From contig OZ038385.1 of the NCBI GenBank assembly GCA_964036045.1, positions 60,421,919-60,485,918 on the forward strand: a stretch of DNA of 64,000 nt, written 5' to 3'. This DNA is from Eutreptiella sp. 'Long Island Sound 2002' (Eukaryota > Euglenozoa > Euglenophyceae > Eutreptiales > Eutreptiaceae). The position numbers and the translations under genes were made by a program. Under the pieces are notes generated by a model. That model had not been told where the DNA came from and did no database searches. It saw only the letters and a program-made list of their open reading frames with translations. Positions within the stretch are counted from its first letter, which is position 1. Each line of letters opens with the position of its first letter. This document shows, piece after piece, positions 32,342-42,920 of this stretch.

Positions 32342-33019
32342 ATGTCCGGTCTCAATGGAAGCAGTGGTATGCAAGAGGATATCGTTGTGGTTTCGGATGA
32401 TTCGGCGGTGGGTTCCGACACGGCAAAGGAGTTAGCCGAACTGAAAATGATGTTGCGCAAGCAAGATGCCGAGATGGATAAATTGCGATCACAATTGGCG
32501 GCGACGGAAATTGAGAAGCACAAAGAGGAAATGATCCCGGATTTGAGTTTGGAAGAAATTGAGCGATTTCTGAAAAAGGAGCGCGTGACAGTTTGGATGA
32601 AAGATATGTCTGAGGTCTTAAAAAATTATGTTGCTGCGGTGCCCAATCCATGTAGACCTACCGACGTGGGTGGCAGACAGGGACAGCAATTGGGTTTGGG
32701 CGATGCGTTGGCTTACAGGGTTTGGAAGGTTTTGAACGTTGCGCATTCTGCTTATGTCAAAAGGTATTCTCATGGTGAGAAGTCAGGACCGGAAGGGGCA
32801 TCGGAGACCTTGGAGCAGGCTATGGCGGCGGGCGGAGATGCGTGGCGTTACAAGAGCATTCAATTCAAGCGCAAGGATGGCGTGGCCTATTGGTTATCGA
32901 AGGCTGGAGATTGGATTCCCGTAGACGCGTCGCCGAGTGAGGATTGCCGGAGGTGTGCTGCTGCCGGGAAAACGGAAAACTTGCGCCATTGGTGTTTCAA
33001 GTGCCCACTTTGGTCATGA
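32342..33019 (+). CDS. Gag-like first ORF of the YR retroelement
   Basis: ATG 32342 (MSGLNGSSGM) to TGA 33019, 225 residues. An N-terminal coiled coil (AELKMMLRKQDAEMDKLRSQ) leads to a central region with AYRVWKVLNVAHSAYVKR and a C-terminal cysteine/histidine cluster (CRRCAAAGKTENLRHWCFKC, C-x2-C-x12-H-W-C-x2-C) that could bind nucleic acid. Position before the recombinase matches ORF1/gag of DIRS-type elements. The frame is intact. Confidence 0.65.
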   Translation: MSGLNGSSGMQEDIVVVSDDSAVGSDTAKELAELKMMLRKQDAEMDKLRSQLAATEIEKHKEEMIPDLSLEEIERFLKKERVTVWMKDMSEVLKNYVAAVPNPCRPTDVGGRQGQQLGLGDALAYRVWKVLNVAHSAYVKRYSHGEKSGPEGASETLEQAMAAGGDAWRYKSIQFKRKDGVAYWLSKAGDWIPVDASPSEDCRRCAAAGKTENLRHWCFKCPLWS

Positions 33020-33097
33020 AAGAACAACCCGTGGCGGTACCGGGACGCCGTCACGGGAATACCAGCGCCAGGAGAAGAGAGGCCGACGTTCCGGTGG

Positions 33098-34705
33098 TTG
33101 GCGATGGAGTTTGACTCGCTCCAACGTGAGGAAGAACCCACTACACCGGTGGGTATTGCAATTCGGAGCTGGAAGGCATCCACAACGGCAGGGTATGCAA
33201 CCCATCTTCGGGGATTGGCGGATGTCGAGGATGAATTGGGAGAAGAAGGGTGGTTGCCCGAAATTTTGTCGCACCGGCTTGCGAGGCATGTGCAACACGG
33301 AGGCAGTGCGAGTGCGGCCAGAGGCATTATATCAGCGGTCCGCGCGTGCGAGGATTTACAGTGGATTGCAGGAAGGGTGCAGCCGCTCCATTGGAGATTG
33401 GCCAAAGCTGGAGCGCAGTCTGGTGCCCAAGAGTATGCTAGTCCTGTTATGCTACGGCATTTGGTTGAGGCAGCGAAGTCAGCAGATGATAGGGCTGTGG
33501 TGGCTATGGCATTGGTTTCGTATGTGTGCTTTTTGCGAGTGGTGGAGGCAGCTAGTGTTCGAGCTGGGGATGTTCGTGATAGTTGCTACGTGGTTTTCTG
33601 GAATAGCAAGACCGGGGATGAAGGATGGCAGCGGAGACCTGTGCCGGAGTGGCTGCGGCCTTATGTGGAGTGGCTTCTCGAATGGGCCAAGGACAGAGGG
33701 CTGGCCCGGGATGATCTCTTGTTCCCTGCAGGGGCAGCTCAATTGGAAAGGTCGTTGGCGGACCTGGTGCGCGGAACGACTTGGACTCATCACAGGTGGC
33801 ACTGCTTCCGCAGAGGCGGGGCAGCGGCTTGCTGGAAGAGAAGTCCGGAACTACCGCATTTCAAGTGGTGGGGCCGGTGGGCAGCCACGGCCACGGCAAT
33901 GGCATACGCCCTGGGATATAGGGATGAGGATGTTGTCGCCCCGCTTTGCTTGCCGCAGGTTCGGAGTACGGAGCCGAGATCCCTGTTTGTGGAGCCCCAA
34001 AAAGTGTGGGGTGATATCATGTACGAGGGTCCACGTCGCGACAAAAACAAGCCGGTTTGGGGACGTGGCGAACAAAGGAGGGCAGCACCAAGCATGTTCA
34101 AGGGCAAGAGGTATGCCGGTGAACCGCGGTCTGATGCAGCGGATCTGGGCAGCTCGTCGGACGATTCCGACTCTGGGGTTTCGGCGGACGAAGGTGTTGT
34201 GCAGCGTCCAGGTGTCCGACAACCTCCGGGAGTTGTTCAAGCGGCAGCGGGAAAGAGAGGCTCCGGGCGAGGCGGCGGCGCAGGGACCAGAAGTGTGGGT
34301 GACGGTGCCCAGCGGGGTGCCGATCCAGACCCCCGGCGTGCAGGACAACAAGCGGAACAGTCAGGTGCGGGGTTAAGCAAACAACCGACAAGAGATGGTG
34401 CGGAGTTCAAGTTCACAGCGCCGCCCTCGGCCAAGCCCAGGGCCGGGGAAATCCGGGATCCATGGCGTTCTGCGCACGCTGTTCAGGGAGTCCCAGGAGC
34501 CAGGAAGAGACCGCTGGGTGGCCGAGCCTTATCAGTGCCACCAAGGAGGACGCGTGGCGAGGCGTTGGAGGTGGCGCAAAGTTCTGCGCGGGGAGCCGGT
34601 GCCCGAAGGGTGGAGAGACCTCAACGGCGAGACCGGACGAGCGATGGCGAATCGGGACCCCAACGAAAACGATCCAGGACTCTACCCCGTGGCCCCATCA
34701 AGTGA
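33098..34705 (+). CDS. Tyrosine recombinase of the YR retroelement
   Basis: The 535-residue frame begins near 33098 (MAMEFDSLQ; the first codons may be downstream). An N-terminal core-binding-like region (SWKASTTAGYATHLRGLADV, the usual short phage-integrase SAM-like start) precedes the catalytic part: FLRVVEA (Arg I), HHRWHCFRRGGAA (His-x-x-Arg), FKWWGRW, and AMAYALGY with the likely Tyr nucleophile. The last 200 residues are low-complexity, Arg/Gly/Ser-rich and overlap the RT frame. It would integrate circular DNA intermediates by strand exchange, without target duplication. The frame is intact. Confidence 0.8.
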   Translation: MAMEFDSLQREEEPTTPVGIAIRSWKASTTAGYATHLRGLADVEDELGEEGWLPEILSHRLARHVQHGGSASAARGIISAVRACEDLQWIAGRVQPLHWRLAKAGAQSGAQEYASPVMLRHLVEAAKSADDRAVVAMALVSYVCFLRVVEAASVRAGDVRDSCYVVFWNSKTGDEGWQRRPVPEWLRPYVEWLLEWAKDRGLARDDLLFPAGAAQLERSLADLVRGTTWTHHRWHCFRRGGAAACWKRSPELPHFKWWGRWAATATAMAYALGYRDEDVVAPLCLPQVRSTEPRSLFVEPQKVWGDIMYEGPRRDKNKPVWGRGEQRRAAPSMFKGKRYAGEPRSDAADLGSSSDDSDSGVSADEGVVQRPGVRQPPGVVQAAAGKRGSGRGGGAGTRSVGDGAQRGADPDPRRAGQQAEQSGAGLSKQPTRDGAEFKFTAPPSAKPRAGEIRDPWRSAHAVQGVPGARKRPLGGRALSVPPRRTRGEALEVAQSSARGAGARRVERPQRRDRTSDGESGPQRKRSRTLPRGPIK

Positions 34706-34834
34706 CAGCGGAGTACGCGTTGTTTTGGGCGATGAGGGAGCGGGGTCCGAGATGAAGGTTTCGGGTGTTCTGGAGAGTGTTGTTGGCCTCGGTCCGGGGC
34801 TTCATTATAAGGGAGGCGTTTTTGTCACTATAAT

Positions 34835-35717
34835 GGCCGAGCTAACTCGGCATTTTGTTTGGATGGCTATTAAGCTGGCTTGTGCAGAGGCCCTTCTAGT
34901 GCACATGCTCTGGATTTTTTTGCTTAGATTGACCAGTGTATGTGAGGATTTTAGGCTTGATGAGCCGATGGCTGTATGTCTCATGGCTGTGCGTTGTCTT
35001 TCACCGGAGGCTTGGGAATCCTTGAATCATCTTTCTACCTCCCCCAAGCCCAAACTGGCTAGGGTTACACCTGAGATCTTGGCGGCAGGCATAGGGGAGG
35101 TCGGGTGTTACCAGACGACCGAGAGGGAGTGGGACGAGATTGTGCCCCCGAGGTTTCTGCGGTTCATGGGATTTTTTGATCTGTGTGAGATGCCCAAGGG
35201 TAACGGTAGGGTGAGGAAGCTAGTCCTGGGTATGACCGATGCGATTCGCAGGACGGGTGTGTTACACGACGAAGACCCTTCGATGACCCCAACGTGCTTC
35301 CCCTTTGTGATACCCAAAAATTCCGTGAAGTGTTCTTTGATCCTGAGTTGTGTGGGTATACACGAAGGCTTGCCTCTGAAACCCCCAAAGTTCTCTTTGG
35401 CGTCGTGGGAGTTGATAGGGCGGTGGATGGCAGAGCAAGACCCTTCCAGAGAGTTGTACGGGACACATGTGGATCTATCGAATGCGTTTTGGTCATTCAA
35501 ATTACCACGAAAGGCCAGCAGAATTTTTAGGTTTTATACCAGGCAGGGGGGGGGGCCGGTGTCACTGGACCGGTTGCCTTTCGGTTGGGCTTTTTCGCCT
35601 TTTATCTGCCAGGAGTTGCTGGGCAGGGTTGTCCGTGGCATCGTGCCGGAGTGTGTTTATTTGGTGCATTATTTAGATGATTTTATATTATTGTCTTGCG
35701 ATTGTGATTTGTTGGAG
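34835..35717 (+). pseudogene. Reverse transcriptase, 5' part, cut at the inversion breakpoint
   Basis: The frame is open from 34395, with a probable start MAELTRHFVW near 34833. RT motifs: RFMGFFDLCEMPKGNGRVRK (fingers), CFPFVIPKNSVKCSLILSC, GTHVDLSNAFWSFKLP (first Asp), SLDRLPFGWAFSPFICQ and VYLVHYLDDFILL (YxDD type, YLDD). About eight codons after YLDD the frame runs into gene Fa DNA (QQGEEEEEEDDW), forming an artificial fusion open to about 36540. The true continuation is on the minus strand from 38934. Confidence 0.85.
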
Positions 35718-36317
35718 GGTGAGCCCCGGCCAACAAGGGGAGGAGGAGGAGGAAGAGGACGACTGGTCGGAGTTCATGCCCAGCTGCCAGGTGTTCTCCG
35801 CCAAAAGCAAAGCGCATGAGGAGTTGGACAAGTGGCAGTCGTGGTGGGAGGTGTACGAGCCCGATGAAATTGTGGACCTCAACCCCGACCCAAAGACCAT
35901 GAGGATGTCCCCGTCAAAGCCACCAACCCCAAAGAAGAAGCAGCCCCAAGGAGACCCACCAGCCCAGCCACCAGCCCCCCCACAAGAAGACGAGGGACCT
36001 GCCGAAGCTGCAGCACAAGCAGGAGCACCAGCTGCAGCTGCACACGAAGGAGAGACACCAGCCCCAGCAGCAGCTGCACAAGAAGAAGACGCACCAGCGC
36101 CACCACAAGAAGAAGAGGCACCAGCGGCATCGGCACAAGAAGGGGAGACAACAGAAGGAGAAGGAGCAGCCCCGAAAGAAGAAGAGGCACCAGAAGGCGA
36201 CCCAAGTGCACAAGAAGAAGGGGACACAGCCCCAGCTGCAGCCGGGGCAGAAGACCAAAGACCAGCATGGGAGAAGCAGTGGGAGTCCGAAGTGGTGGTC
36301 ACAAGCATTAAAAAGTT
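35718..36317 (+). pseudogene. Inverted 3' piece of gene Fa of F2
   Basis: Reads DDWSEFMPSCQVFSAKSKAH and PKTMRMSPSKPPTPKKKQPQ, then an Ala/Pro/Gln/Glu-rich repetitive tail and WEKQWESEVVVTSIK, collinear with the C-terminus of Fa in F3 (47830-47280) but on the opposite strand from the rest of F2. At 36317 it meets the retroelement end TTTAACCCTAGGGC, so the last codons of Fa are lost. It is fused in frame behind the RT piece. Confidence 0.8.
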
Positions 36318-37925
36318 TAACCCTAGGGCATGCACGAAATCCAGGCTGACTCAAACCGAAAATGCTTGCCTCGGGCTCTCCGGCCCAATCAGTTGCCACT
36401 CGCAATGGCTAATAGTACTTCGATACTGCACATGTGTTCCGCCGCCTCCCCGCAGGGGACCCCACCTTACCCTACACGTTCATACACACTCTACACTCGC
36501 ATGCGGCGGGTCTCATGTCATTCTCGAATCAAGCACGTAACATATAAGACCGCTTGTCTCATCCCTTGCACTGTCGCCGCAGGGGGGGGGTGGGTGGGGT
36601 ACAGCCGTACGGGTGCCCACGACCCCCTCCCATGTGGTTGATGTGGGGGGCTGACATGGTCACTCAGCAAAACAACGCTGTGCCTCAGCGCCGGTCGTCG
36701 TGAAAAAGCGGCCGGGGGTGGGGGGGAGGGAAACAAACGGACAAATGCCTAATGTATATATATATAGATGTATTAAGTTAAACTAGCGTTTTGAGCAAGC
36801 TCAAAACACGAGTTTAACCCTAGGGCATGCACGAAATCCAGGCTGACTCAAACCGAAAATGCTTGCCTCGGGCTCTCCGGCCCAATCAGTTGCCACTCGC
36901 AATGGCTAATAGTACTTCGATACTGCACATGTGTTCCGCCGCCTCCCCGCAGGGGACCCCACCTTACCCTACACGTTCATACACACTCTACACTCGCATG
37001 CGGCGGGTCTCATGTCATTCTCGAATCAAGCACGTAACATACAAGACCGCTTGTCTCATCCCTTGCACTGTCGCCGCAGGGGGGGGGTGGGTGGGGTACA
37101 GCCGTACGGGTGCCCACGACCCCCTCCCATGTGGTTGATGTGGGGGGCTGACATGGTCACTCAGCAAAACAACGCTGTGCCTCAGCGCCGGTCGTCGTGA
37201 AAAAGCGGCCGGGGGTGGGGGGGAGGGAAACAAACGGACAAATGCCTAATGTATATTCCTTTGTCTACGACGTAGATGACGAAATGGGCGCTTCTGGGGG
37301 TCGGGAAAAACACCCTTGTTTTTACAGCGCTTCTGGGAGTTTTTGAGGTAGCCCGACGCACTCGCGCATGAGTTTTTATGCGGTTCAGCCACTTTCAAGG
37401 AGAAAAGCACTTTGCATGTTGCCTCCCGCTTTGCTTCCACCGTTCTTAGCGTCGTATGGGGTTCGTTTGTTGGCCGCGTTTTCTACGTTCCGCTTGTGTG
37501 CTTCCGGTGGTGCTTCTGGAAGCGGTTCCCTCGTTTTCTGCGTTATCCGCGTTATCCGCGTTCCGGTTTTCTGCTTCTGGTCGTGCTTCTGGAAGCGTGT
37601 TCCGCGTTATCCGCGTTATCCGCGTTCCGGTTTTCTGCTTCTGGTCGTGCTTCTGGAAGCGTTTTCCGCGTTCTCCGCGTTATCTGCGTTTCGGAGCGTT
37701 ACGGAGTGTTATTGTCGTTGTGCGCGTTCTCCTAGCTTACGGGGATAACGTACGGAGCGGAGGCGGGAGCGGAGGCCCAAAAATGGCGCTTCTGTAGACA
37801 AAGGAATATATATATAGATGTATTAAGTTAAACTAGCGTTTTGAGCAAGCTCAAAACACGAGTTTAACCCTAGGGCATGCACGAAATCCAGGCTGACTCA
37901 AACCGAAAATGCTTGCCTCAGGCTC
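36318..37925 (-). repeat. Split direct repeats of the YR retroelement, with an extra tandem unit
   Basis: Blocks read in the element's own sense (minus): B1 (about 37925-37862, ending GCCCTAGGGTTAAAC), A2 (37861-37806, split by the 549-bp element, finishing at about 37230), B2 (to 36811), A3 (36810-36733) and B3 (36732-36318). The 36318-36810 and 36811-37256 units are near-identical over about 440 bp. PAT/Ngaro-type split repeats have A1..B1-A2-B2, so one additional A-B unit of about 497 bp is present here. Plus-strand ORFs of about 100 codons repeated within the units are not supported as genes. Confidence 0.75.
37257..37805. mobile_element. Non-autonomous piggyBac-like element, copy 1 (549 bp)
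   Basis: TIR TCCTTTGTCTAC at the left and GTAGACAAAGGA at the right, with ATAT at 37253-37256 and 37806-37809. Subterminal GGGCGCTTCTGG is on the left and GGCGCTTCTG on the right. The interior holds a tandem block (about 37540-37690) with CGTTATCCGCGTTCCGGTT and GCTTCTGGTCGTGCTTCTGG units. No gene; Phe/Arg/Ser-rich frames are repeat artefacts. It is mobilisable in principle by TnpA of E1/E2 type because the TIR is shared. Confidence 0.85.
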
Positions 37926-37982
37926 TCCGGTTAACTTTACCCTACAGACGTCTTTCACCCGAAGCTCGATGACCCACAGACA

Positions 37983-38934
37983 TCAAACACAGGCCAATCC
38001 CTGGACCCAACACAAATCCGGGTATCGCTGGATCACATACCACCTGTTCCACGCATCCTCTTCCGCCCGCAAAAGACTGCCCTCAAAATCAGCGTCTACC
38101 CGGCTCATGGGATCAGCCGGGTGCAGAATGGACGGCACCCATATCGGCTTAGCAATCGGGCCAGAAGTATGCAAAGCCCACGTAAGCCCGCGTAACACAC
38201 GCAATTGGGTCTTCAGGTAAGACGCCGCACGCAACCGGACCGTCTGTGAAATACCGACCAAGCTGTCTGCAAAAATCGTGGCTGTTTTCCAGCCCAGGCG
38301 CACCGCCAGCCGAATCGCCCAGGCAATTCCCATGAGCTCCGCTACTTGCTGATTGCACGGCCCCTCCGGACACAGCCAGGTTCGTACCGCATGCAAGAAA
38401 GGCAGCACACCCCCTACTCTATACCGGCGCACGTCCTTTGCCGCATCAACGAAAACCAGATTACCCAAAAAATCAGACGGTGTCGCCTGTCGCTCCTGCA
38501 AGCACCACCCTCCCTAATGGCTCACCCTCTCAACTCTGTAGCAGGATATGGGCCTCCATCTGTGTCCTATACGCGTGATCCCTGTAACCAATCCCTCCAG
38601 CACCTTCAGGGGGGTGGCCCTGGCGCGCACAGGTCCGAATCGAGACCAGGCATACGCCCTAGCAAGAATCCCAGAAAAACCCTTGCGAGGCCGAAGATGC
38701 CACTGCAAGGTTCCCAACAACTTATCCAAACACTTTTTGGAATAACCACACGTGGCCAATCGAATCCAAGCCACCATAAGCTGCAGGAAGACAAACGGTT
38801 GCACCTGGATAAACCGCTCCCGCAAATTTACAACCTTTTCCAGCGCCTGCAACACCTGCATAGGACTCAGGGTACTTTTAGAACTCACTAAAAAGCCTGC
38901 CTGCCGAATCCGCACCGCCACCGTCTCCGTCACT
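37983..38934 (-). pseudogene. RT connection and RNase H domain of the YR retroelement
   Basis: From 38934 the frame continues the RT palm/thumb (AVRIRQAGFLVSSKSTLSP, LGTLQWHLRPRKGFSGILAR), meets an in-frame TAG at 38516-38514, and goes on in the same frame to the RNase H core. The core motifs are NLVFVDAAKDVRRYRVGGVL (first Asp), QQVAELMGIAWAIRL (Glu), ATIFADSLVG (Asp) and VPSILHPADPMSRVD (final His/Asp). It ends at TGA near 37984. Apart from the TAG and the inversion, the catalytic set is complete. Confidence 0.8.
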
Positions 38935-39879
38935 CCAATGATCATTGGGGATGATGACGGCCACATGGTCCTGAGGGGCCCTCCTGGCCCCTGCTGGCTT
39001 GATTTCGGCTCCTTCCACAATCATCGGCGCGATCGCAGTGGTGCATGCAATAGATGATCCACCGAGGCTTGTAGCCGTCCTTGTAGGACCAATAGCACGC
39101 GCGACGAAATGCATAGCACGAGCATGACAATGACACCGATAGCGCGCGCTGCAGCATTACCTTTTCTGCTTTCTCCTTAGACTCCTCTGCTTTCTTCCGT
39201 CTCTTCTCCTCCTCTTCTGAATCCTTCTCCTTCTTCCTCCTCTTCTCTTCCTCTTCCTTCTCCTTCTTCTTCCTCTTTTCCTCCTCTTCCTTCTCCTTCT
39301 TCTTTGCTTCGTCCTCTTTCTTCTTGTTCTGTTCCGTTGGACGTTGGACTCTCTGTGCCGCTGCTGCCATCAACTGCTGGTCGTCGACGGCGGTCTTCTG
39401 CGCAAGGACCTTGCCTGGCGGGTGTGGGGGCTTAGCGGTGTGGGAGGCGGAGATGGCTGGTGGTAGGTGGCTGGTGGCTGGTGGCTCCTCGGTACGCTTC
39501 TTCTTCTGCCTTGGGGCTGTCACGGGTTCCGTCTCCGGCATGGCAAAGGCGTCGGCCCAGTCCACCTCCAGCTCCTCCATCTGCCGCTTAGCCCGGGCCA
39601 GCACCGGGGAGGGGCCTTGCTCCTTCCGTCCGTCAAGCCACTCGGCCGCATGCTTGGACTGCCCGGCAATGTCCGCGGGCACGCTGATCATCAACGGCCC
39701 TCTGCGGGATCCCAGGCATAGGAGCTGCTCGAAGCTGCCCACCTACGTGAAAACAGGACAGACGGTGGGGCCGTAGCGCGCGCAAACGGTCAAACGCGCG
39801 TGCTACAGCAAATGAAGCGCGCGCAACAATGTCGGCAGCGCGCGCAATGGCAAACATAGCGCGTACCTGTTGTTGTTGC

Positions 39880-39913
<34 letters not shown>

Positions 39914-41253
39914 GCTGGGCCATCTGCACCCGCTGCTGCTGCTGGAGCAGCTGCAGTGTTGCCTGCTGGACTGCTACCTGCTGTTGGAGCTGCTGCTGTT
40001 GCTGCACTTGCTGCTGCTGCGGCTGCTCCTCGTCCTTGACCGCCGTGGTTTTGACTTTGGCGCCGGTTGCAAGTGCCTTTGCTGCACTGGCTCCTTTCTT
40101 GGCTGACCCCCGCAGCAAATTGACCCCCGCACTTCTCACCGAGGCACACTCGTTCTTGAAGGCCATTGCCCCCGCGTCCGTCGCATTGATAAAGCTCGGT
40201 GGGTCCTTGTTGAAGTAGAAGTGGTGGACGGTCTTTGCGGTGGCACCCGGAGGCGTGTGAGTCGGAACGTGACCCAACCCGTAACTTGCCCAGCACGAGA
40301 ACAGCAGCTCGTACTCCTCGGATTTGCAGTGTCCACAGGCAGCTTGTCCTTCTTGGGTTGGCACGGAGGGGTTCAACACGTTGTGGAGACTGCACCAGGT
40401 GCCAGTAATGCTCTCGTCATGCCAGCAAGGTTTCACAGCTCGTCGGGGATCCTGGCAATCGCCGTAGCCCTTTTGCGCCAGAACTTGTAGAAGGCCACCT
40501 CGAAGAGGTAGGCCGGTGTGACGTCCTTCAGCCATGCCCAGTCGGGGCCTTGGGCGCAGATGGTGCTGTTTTGGTGGGGCTAGATTCGGTTCTTGAAGTC
40601 GCTGCTGAAGGCGAACCCCGTACGTGGCCCGGGTGGGGGAGACTGAAACGGTGCTTGCACTTGCTGTTGCTGCTGTCTCGGTTGGACTTGCTGCTGCTCC
40701 TGCTGTTGTGGGCTGCCGGCTTGCTGGGCCGTAGCCTGCACTTGCCGGCTGCTGCAATTGCTGCTGCTGCACTGGCAGTGGGCCGAAGAGCACTTGCTGC
40801 ACTTGCCCCACTGGAATTTAAAGACTGCCGCGCACTGGGCAGCCCAAGGTCTGCGTCCCGGCGGGGAACAGCATGGGAGACAACTGCTGTGAGGCAGCTC
40901 GTAACGGGGACTGCGGCGTGGGCAACAAAGGCTGCGTTGGGGAGAGCTGGGTCAGCTGCTGGGACAGCGTCTGCGGAAAACAAGACAAAGGATGCGCAAC
41001 GAGGACTTGCGTAGTGCGCACAACGAGACGGGTAGCACGCACAACAAGAGCGTAGCACGCACAACGGAAACAGTAGTGCGCACGGCAAGAAACCTGTGGC
41101 TGCATGCTCCACGGCGTCGTCGACGGCTGCTGCAGTCCCGGTTGTACAGCTGCATGTGGCGGTGGTGGCGGCGCCGCAGCAGCTGGTGTTGCCGCTGCAG
41201 CAGTTGTTGGCGGTGCTGCAGGAGGCGGATACCCCCAGCCCGCAGGTTGCATG
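38935..41253 (-). pseudogene. Fa gene of F2, 5' part
   Basis: Start MQPAGWGYPPPAAPPT (ATG 41253), Pro/Ala-rich exon 1, intron about 41090-40985 with GTAGCACGC motif copies. Then TLSQQLTQLSPTQPL, an in-frame TAA near 40820, VQQVLFGPLPVQQQQLQQ, a Gln-rich part, HHFYFNKDPPSFINATDAG, a poly-Gln run coded by a TTG array (39870-39915), exon SVPADIAGQSKHAAEW and a long Lys/Glu-rich run (39440-39180). The deletion near 39093 then removes the intron acceptor and part of the next exon. Finally the YKDGYKPRWIIYC-type region runs to the inversion breakpoint. Non-functional. Confidence 0.65.
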
Positions 41254-41463
41254 GGCAAGAGGGTTACATTAAAGTACCCCTGTTCCAGCAGTAATACAAA
41301 AAGGAAAACGCAGTTACAAAAAAATAGAAAACAAAAAAAACGGACAGAAAAGCAACAAATCTCTGTGTCTGTCAATGCATTCGCAATTGGAACCACATTT
41401 GAAGTGCGTAGTCATAGCACGCTACTTCTGATTGTATATCGCGATTTCAAGGGTTCCGGCGCT

Positions 41464-41773
41464 ACATAACAAGGAAAGGTATCAAACAAAAATGGTGACC
41501 AAGTAAGGTTGGCACTCCTTTGTAGTCGTTGTCATGTTGTAGCTTGGAGTAGCCACTTTTTGAGGTGGTTTGTTGTGCCACTCCAGGACCTCCAAGGGAC
41601 TTTGTGTGGGCCTTCGTGTGAGCCTTCCTTGGTCAGCGGTGCCTTTTGGTGTTACAAAGACCTCTTAAAGACAAAAAGAACACCCCATATCACACCTTAC
41701 CATAAGAGTACATCTTACCACAAGAGTGGTGGGGTAGAAAAGTGGCACCCTAGATTACCAACTCTAGAGTGCT
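41464..41773. other. Unassigned DNA between F2 and E3
   Basis: 310 bp with no recognisable gene or terminal repeat. A short direct repeat (CATATCACACCTTACCATAA / ACATCTTACCACAA) is seen at about 41690-41725. It is the left flank of the E3 insertion; the right flank resumes at 51915. Confidence 0.5.
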
Positions 41774-42159
41774 ATATTCCTTTGGCTACAATACGTACAT
41801 TCACTACGCATCCACCCCTAAAAACCTGTTGGGAACGTACGTTGCCAACGCATGGAACGCACTGTTGGGAACGTGTGCTTTTCACAGGGGGAACAGGGGT
41901 GGATGCATATTGGCGTGTGGATGCAAAACCCGGATGCACGTATTCTACGTTTCCTACGTTCCCAACGTTTTGTACGTTTTCCTGCGCTTTCCACGTTCAT
42001 TACGTTTTCTAGGGGGGGACGCAAAAAGGCGGGTGGATGCAAATCCCGGATGCACGTTTTCTACACGTTTTCTACGTATCGTACGTTTTCTACGCATCGA
42101 ACCCTGTTTTCTGACCCACGAGCAACGTTGCACTGCACTTCAGTTGTCACGGTGACGGT

Positions 42160-42920
42160 CTACACTCCATGGTAATTGGCAAAACACCGGGTGTGCAGTG
42201 GCACACGGCAAGCTGCGCAGACCCAGGCAACACGCCCCGTTTTACAATATACACACACGCCCCGCTTCACGGTCGCCCTGATGCAATGCACCTCTTTTTT
42301 GGCAAACCGTTCCTCCGGAAAAAAATCATCGAGCAACATGCGTTGGAAATCCCAAAGGGAAGTCTCTTCTGGCACCAGGCACAGATCCTTGCACGTGCTA
42401 ATAGTGTTCACTACTCCGTACCGAAGCACAAAAGCACGCAGTGCTCTAGACCACGTTTGAAACCTTTGGATCTCCCGAAAATGCAAGGCTAGGGCATTGG
42501 CTTGGTCTACGCCGGCCGCTAGAGAACGGTAGGCACCCACCAACGGAGGTAGCCAATGGCCTCTGGGATGCTGCCAGAGCGCTGGGTCTACACTACAATT
42601 TGTATACATGGGCACCACGCGCGCAGCCTTGCCACCTACTTTCGGGTTCTTGAAACAATGCAAGGCAAACGGGAGGTCACAGGCCACCGCACACTCCTCC
42701 TCCCCTTCACGCAAATTCGCACCCAGCAACGGTTCCAGCATGTGTAGGAAGACCTCACTCATGGTTGACGTCATGGGTAGGGTGCTGCTCCCTGCGCTGA
42801 ACTTCTGGGGGATGTGCAACGCAGCATCAGTCCCAGCTAGAGGTCCAGTGTTGTAGCTGCGTGCCCGGGTGGCAACCGTAGGTGCAGGCATTGGTGTGGG
42901 CCCTGGTAAAGTAAGTGTGG
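42160..42920 (-). pseudogene. E3 TnpA remnant: C-terminal part only
   Basis: Reads FALHCFKNPKVGGKAARVVP, AGVDQANALALHFREIQRF (third Asp), AFVLRYGVVNTISTCKDLCL, then the cysteine-rich CVYCKTG..WVCAACR..HTRCFA, and stops at TAG 42160-42162. The first two catalytic Asp blocks (ESVVPHKG, ADSFFGSH) are absent anywhere in E3; the segment upstream (TGPLAGTDAALHIPQKF) does not match them. A deletion has removed the catalytic core, so E3 depends on other copies. Confidence 0.75.

Larger units (their letters stand above)
32262..38934 (+). mobile_element. Tyrosine-recombinase (DIRS/VIPER-like) retroelement, broken by an inversion
   Basis: Pieces are 32262-35717 (plus) and 38934-36318 (now minus). Order when read through: A1 repeat, gag-like ORF, YR, RT, RNase H, then split direct repeats. 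Genes are closely spaced and the YR and RT frames overlap (34395-34705). It sits in F2 a few bases downstream of the Fa stop codon; F1 shows the uninterrupted site (24871-24895). The YR-before-RT order recalls VIPER of trypanosomatids rather than DIRS1 or Ngaro. Length without the nested 549-bp element and the extra repeat unit is about 5 kb. Confidence 0.8.
31868..41463 (-). mobile_element. F2, family F element invaded by a retroelement and partly inverted
   Basis: Left end 31868-32261 (matches F1 24507 and F3 46894). The body continues, after the retroelement, as 36317-35718 (inverted) and then 38935-41463. Fa is on the minus strand. The right part including Fb is missing: homology stops at 41463 inside GGGTTCCGGCGCT, followed by unrelated DNA. 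Compared with F3 it has also lost about 190 bp around 39093, including an exon and the acceptor of the neighbouring intron. Confidence 0.7.

Noticed and set aside
35677-36540. A 287-codon plus-strand ORF joining RT and Fa sequence
   Set aside because: A fusion created by the inversion junction at about 35717, not a natural gene.
36330-37138. Two identical 103-codon plus-strand ORFs
   Set aside because: They lie in the tandem split-direct-repeat units of the YR retroelement. Identity reflects the repeat, and no domain or other coding evidence exists.
37368-37797. Phe/Arg/Ser-rich ORFs in the 549-bp element (also at 43578-43998)
   Set aside because: Products of the CGTTATCCGCG/GCTTCTGG repeat. 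They differ in frame between the two copies, as expected for non-coding DNA.
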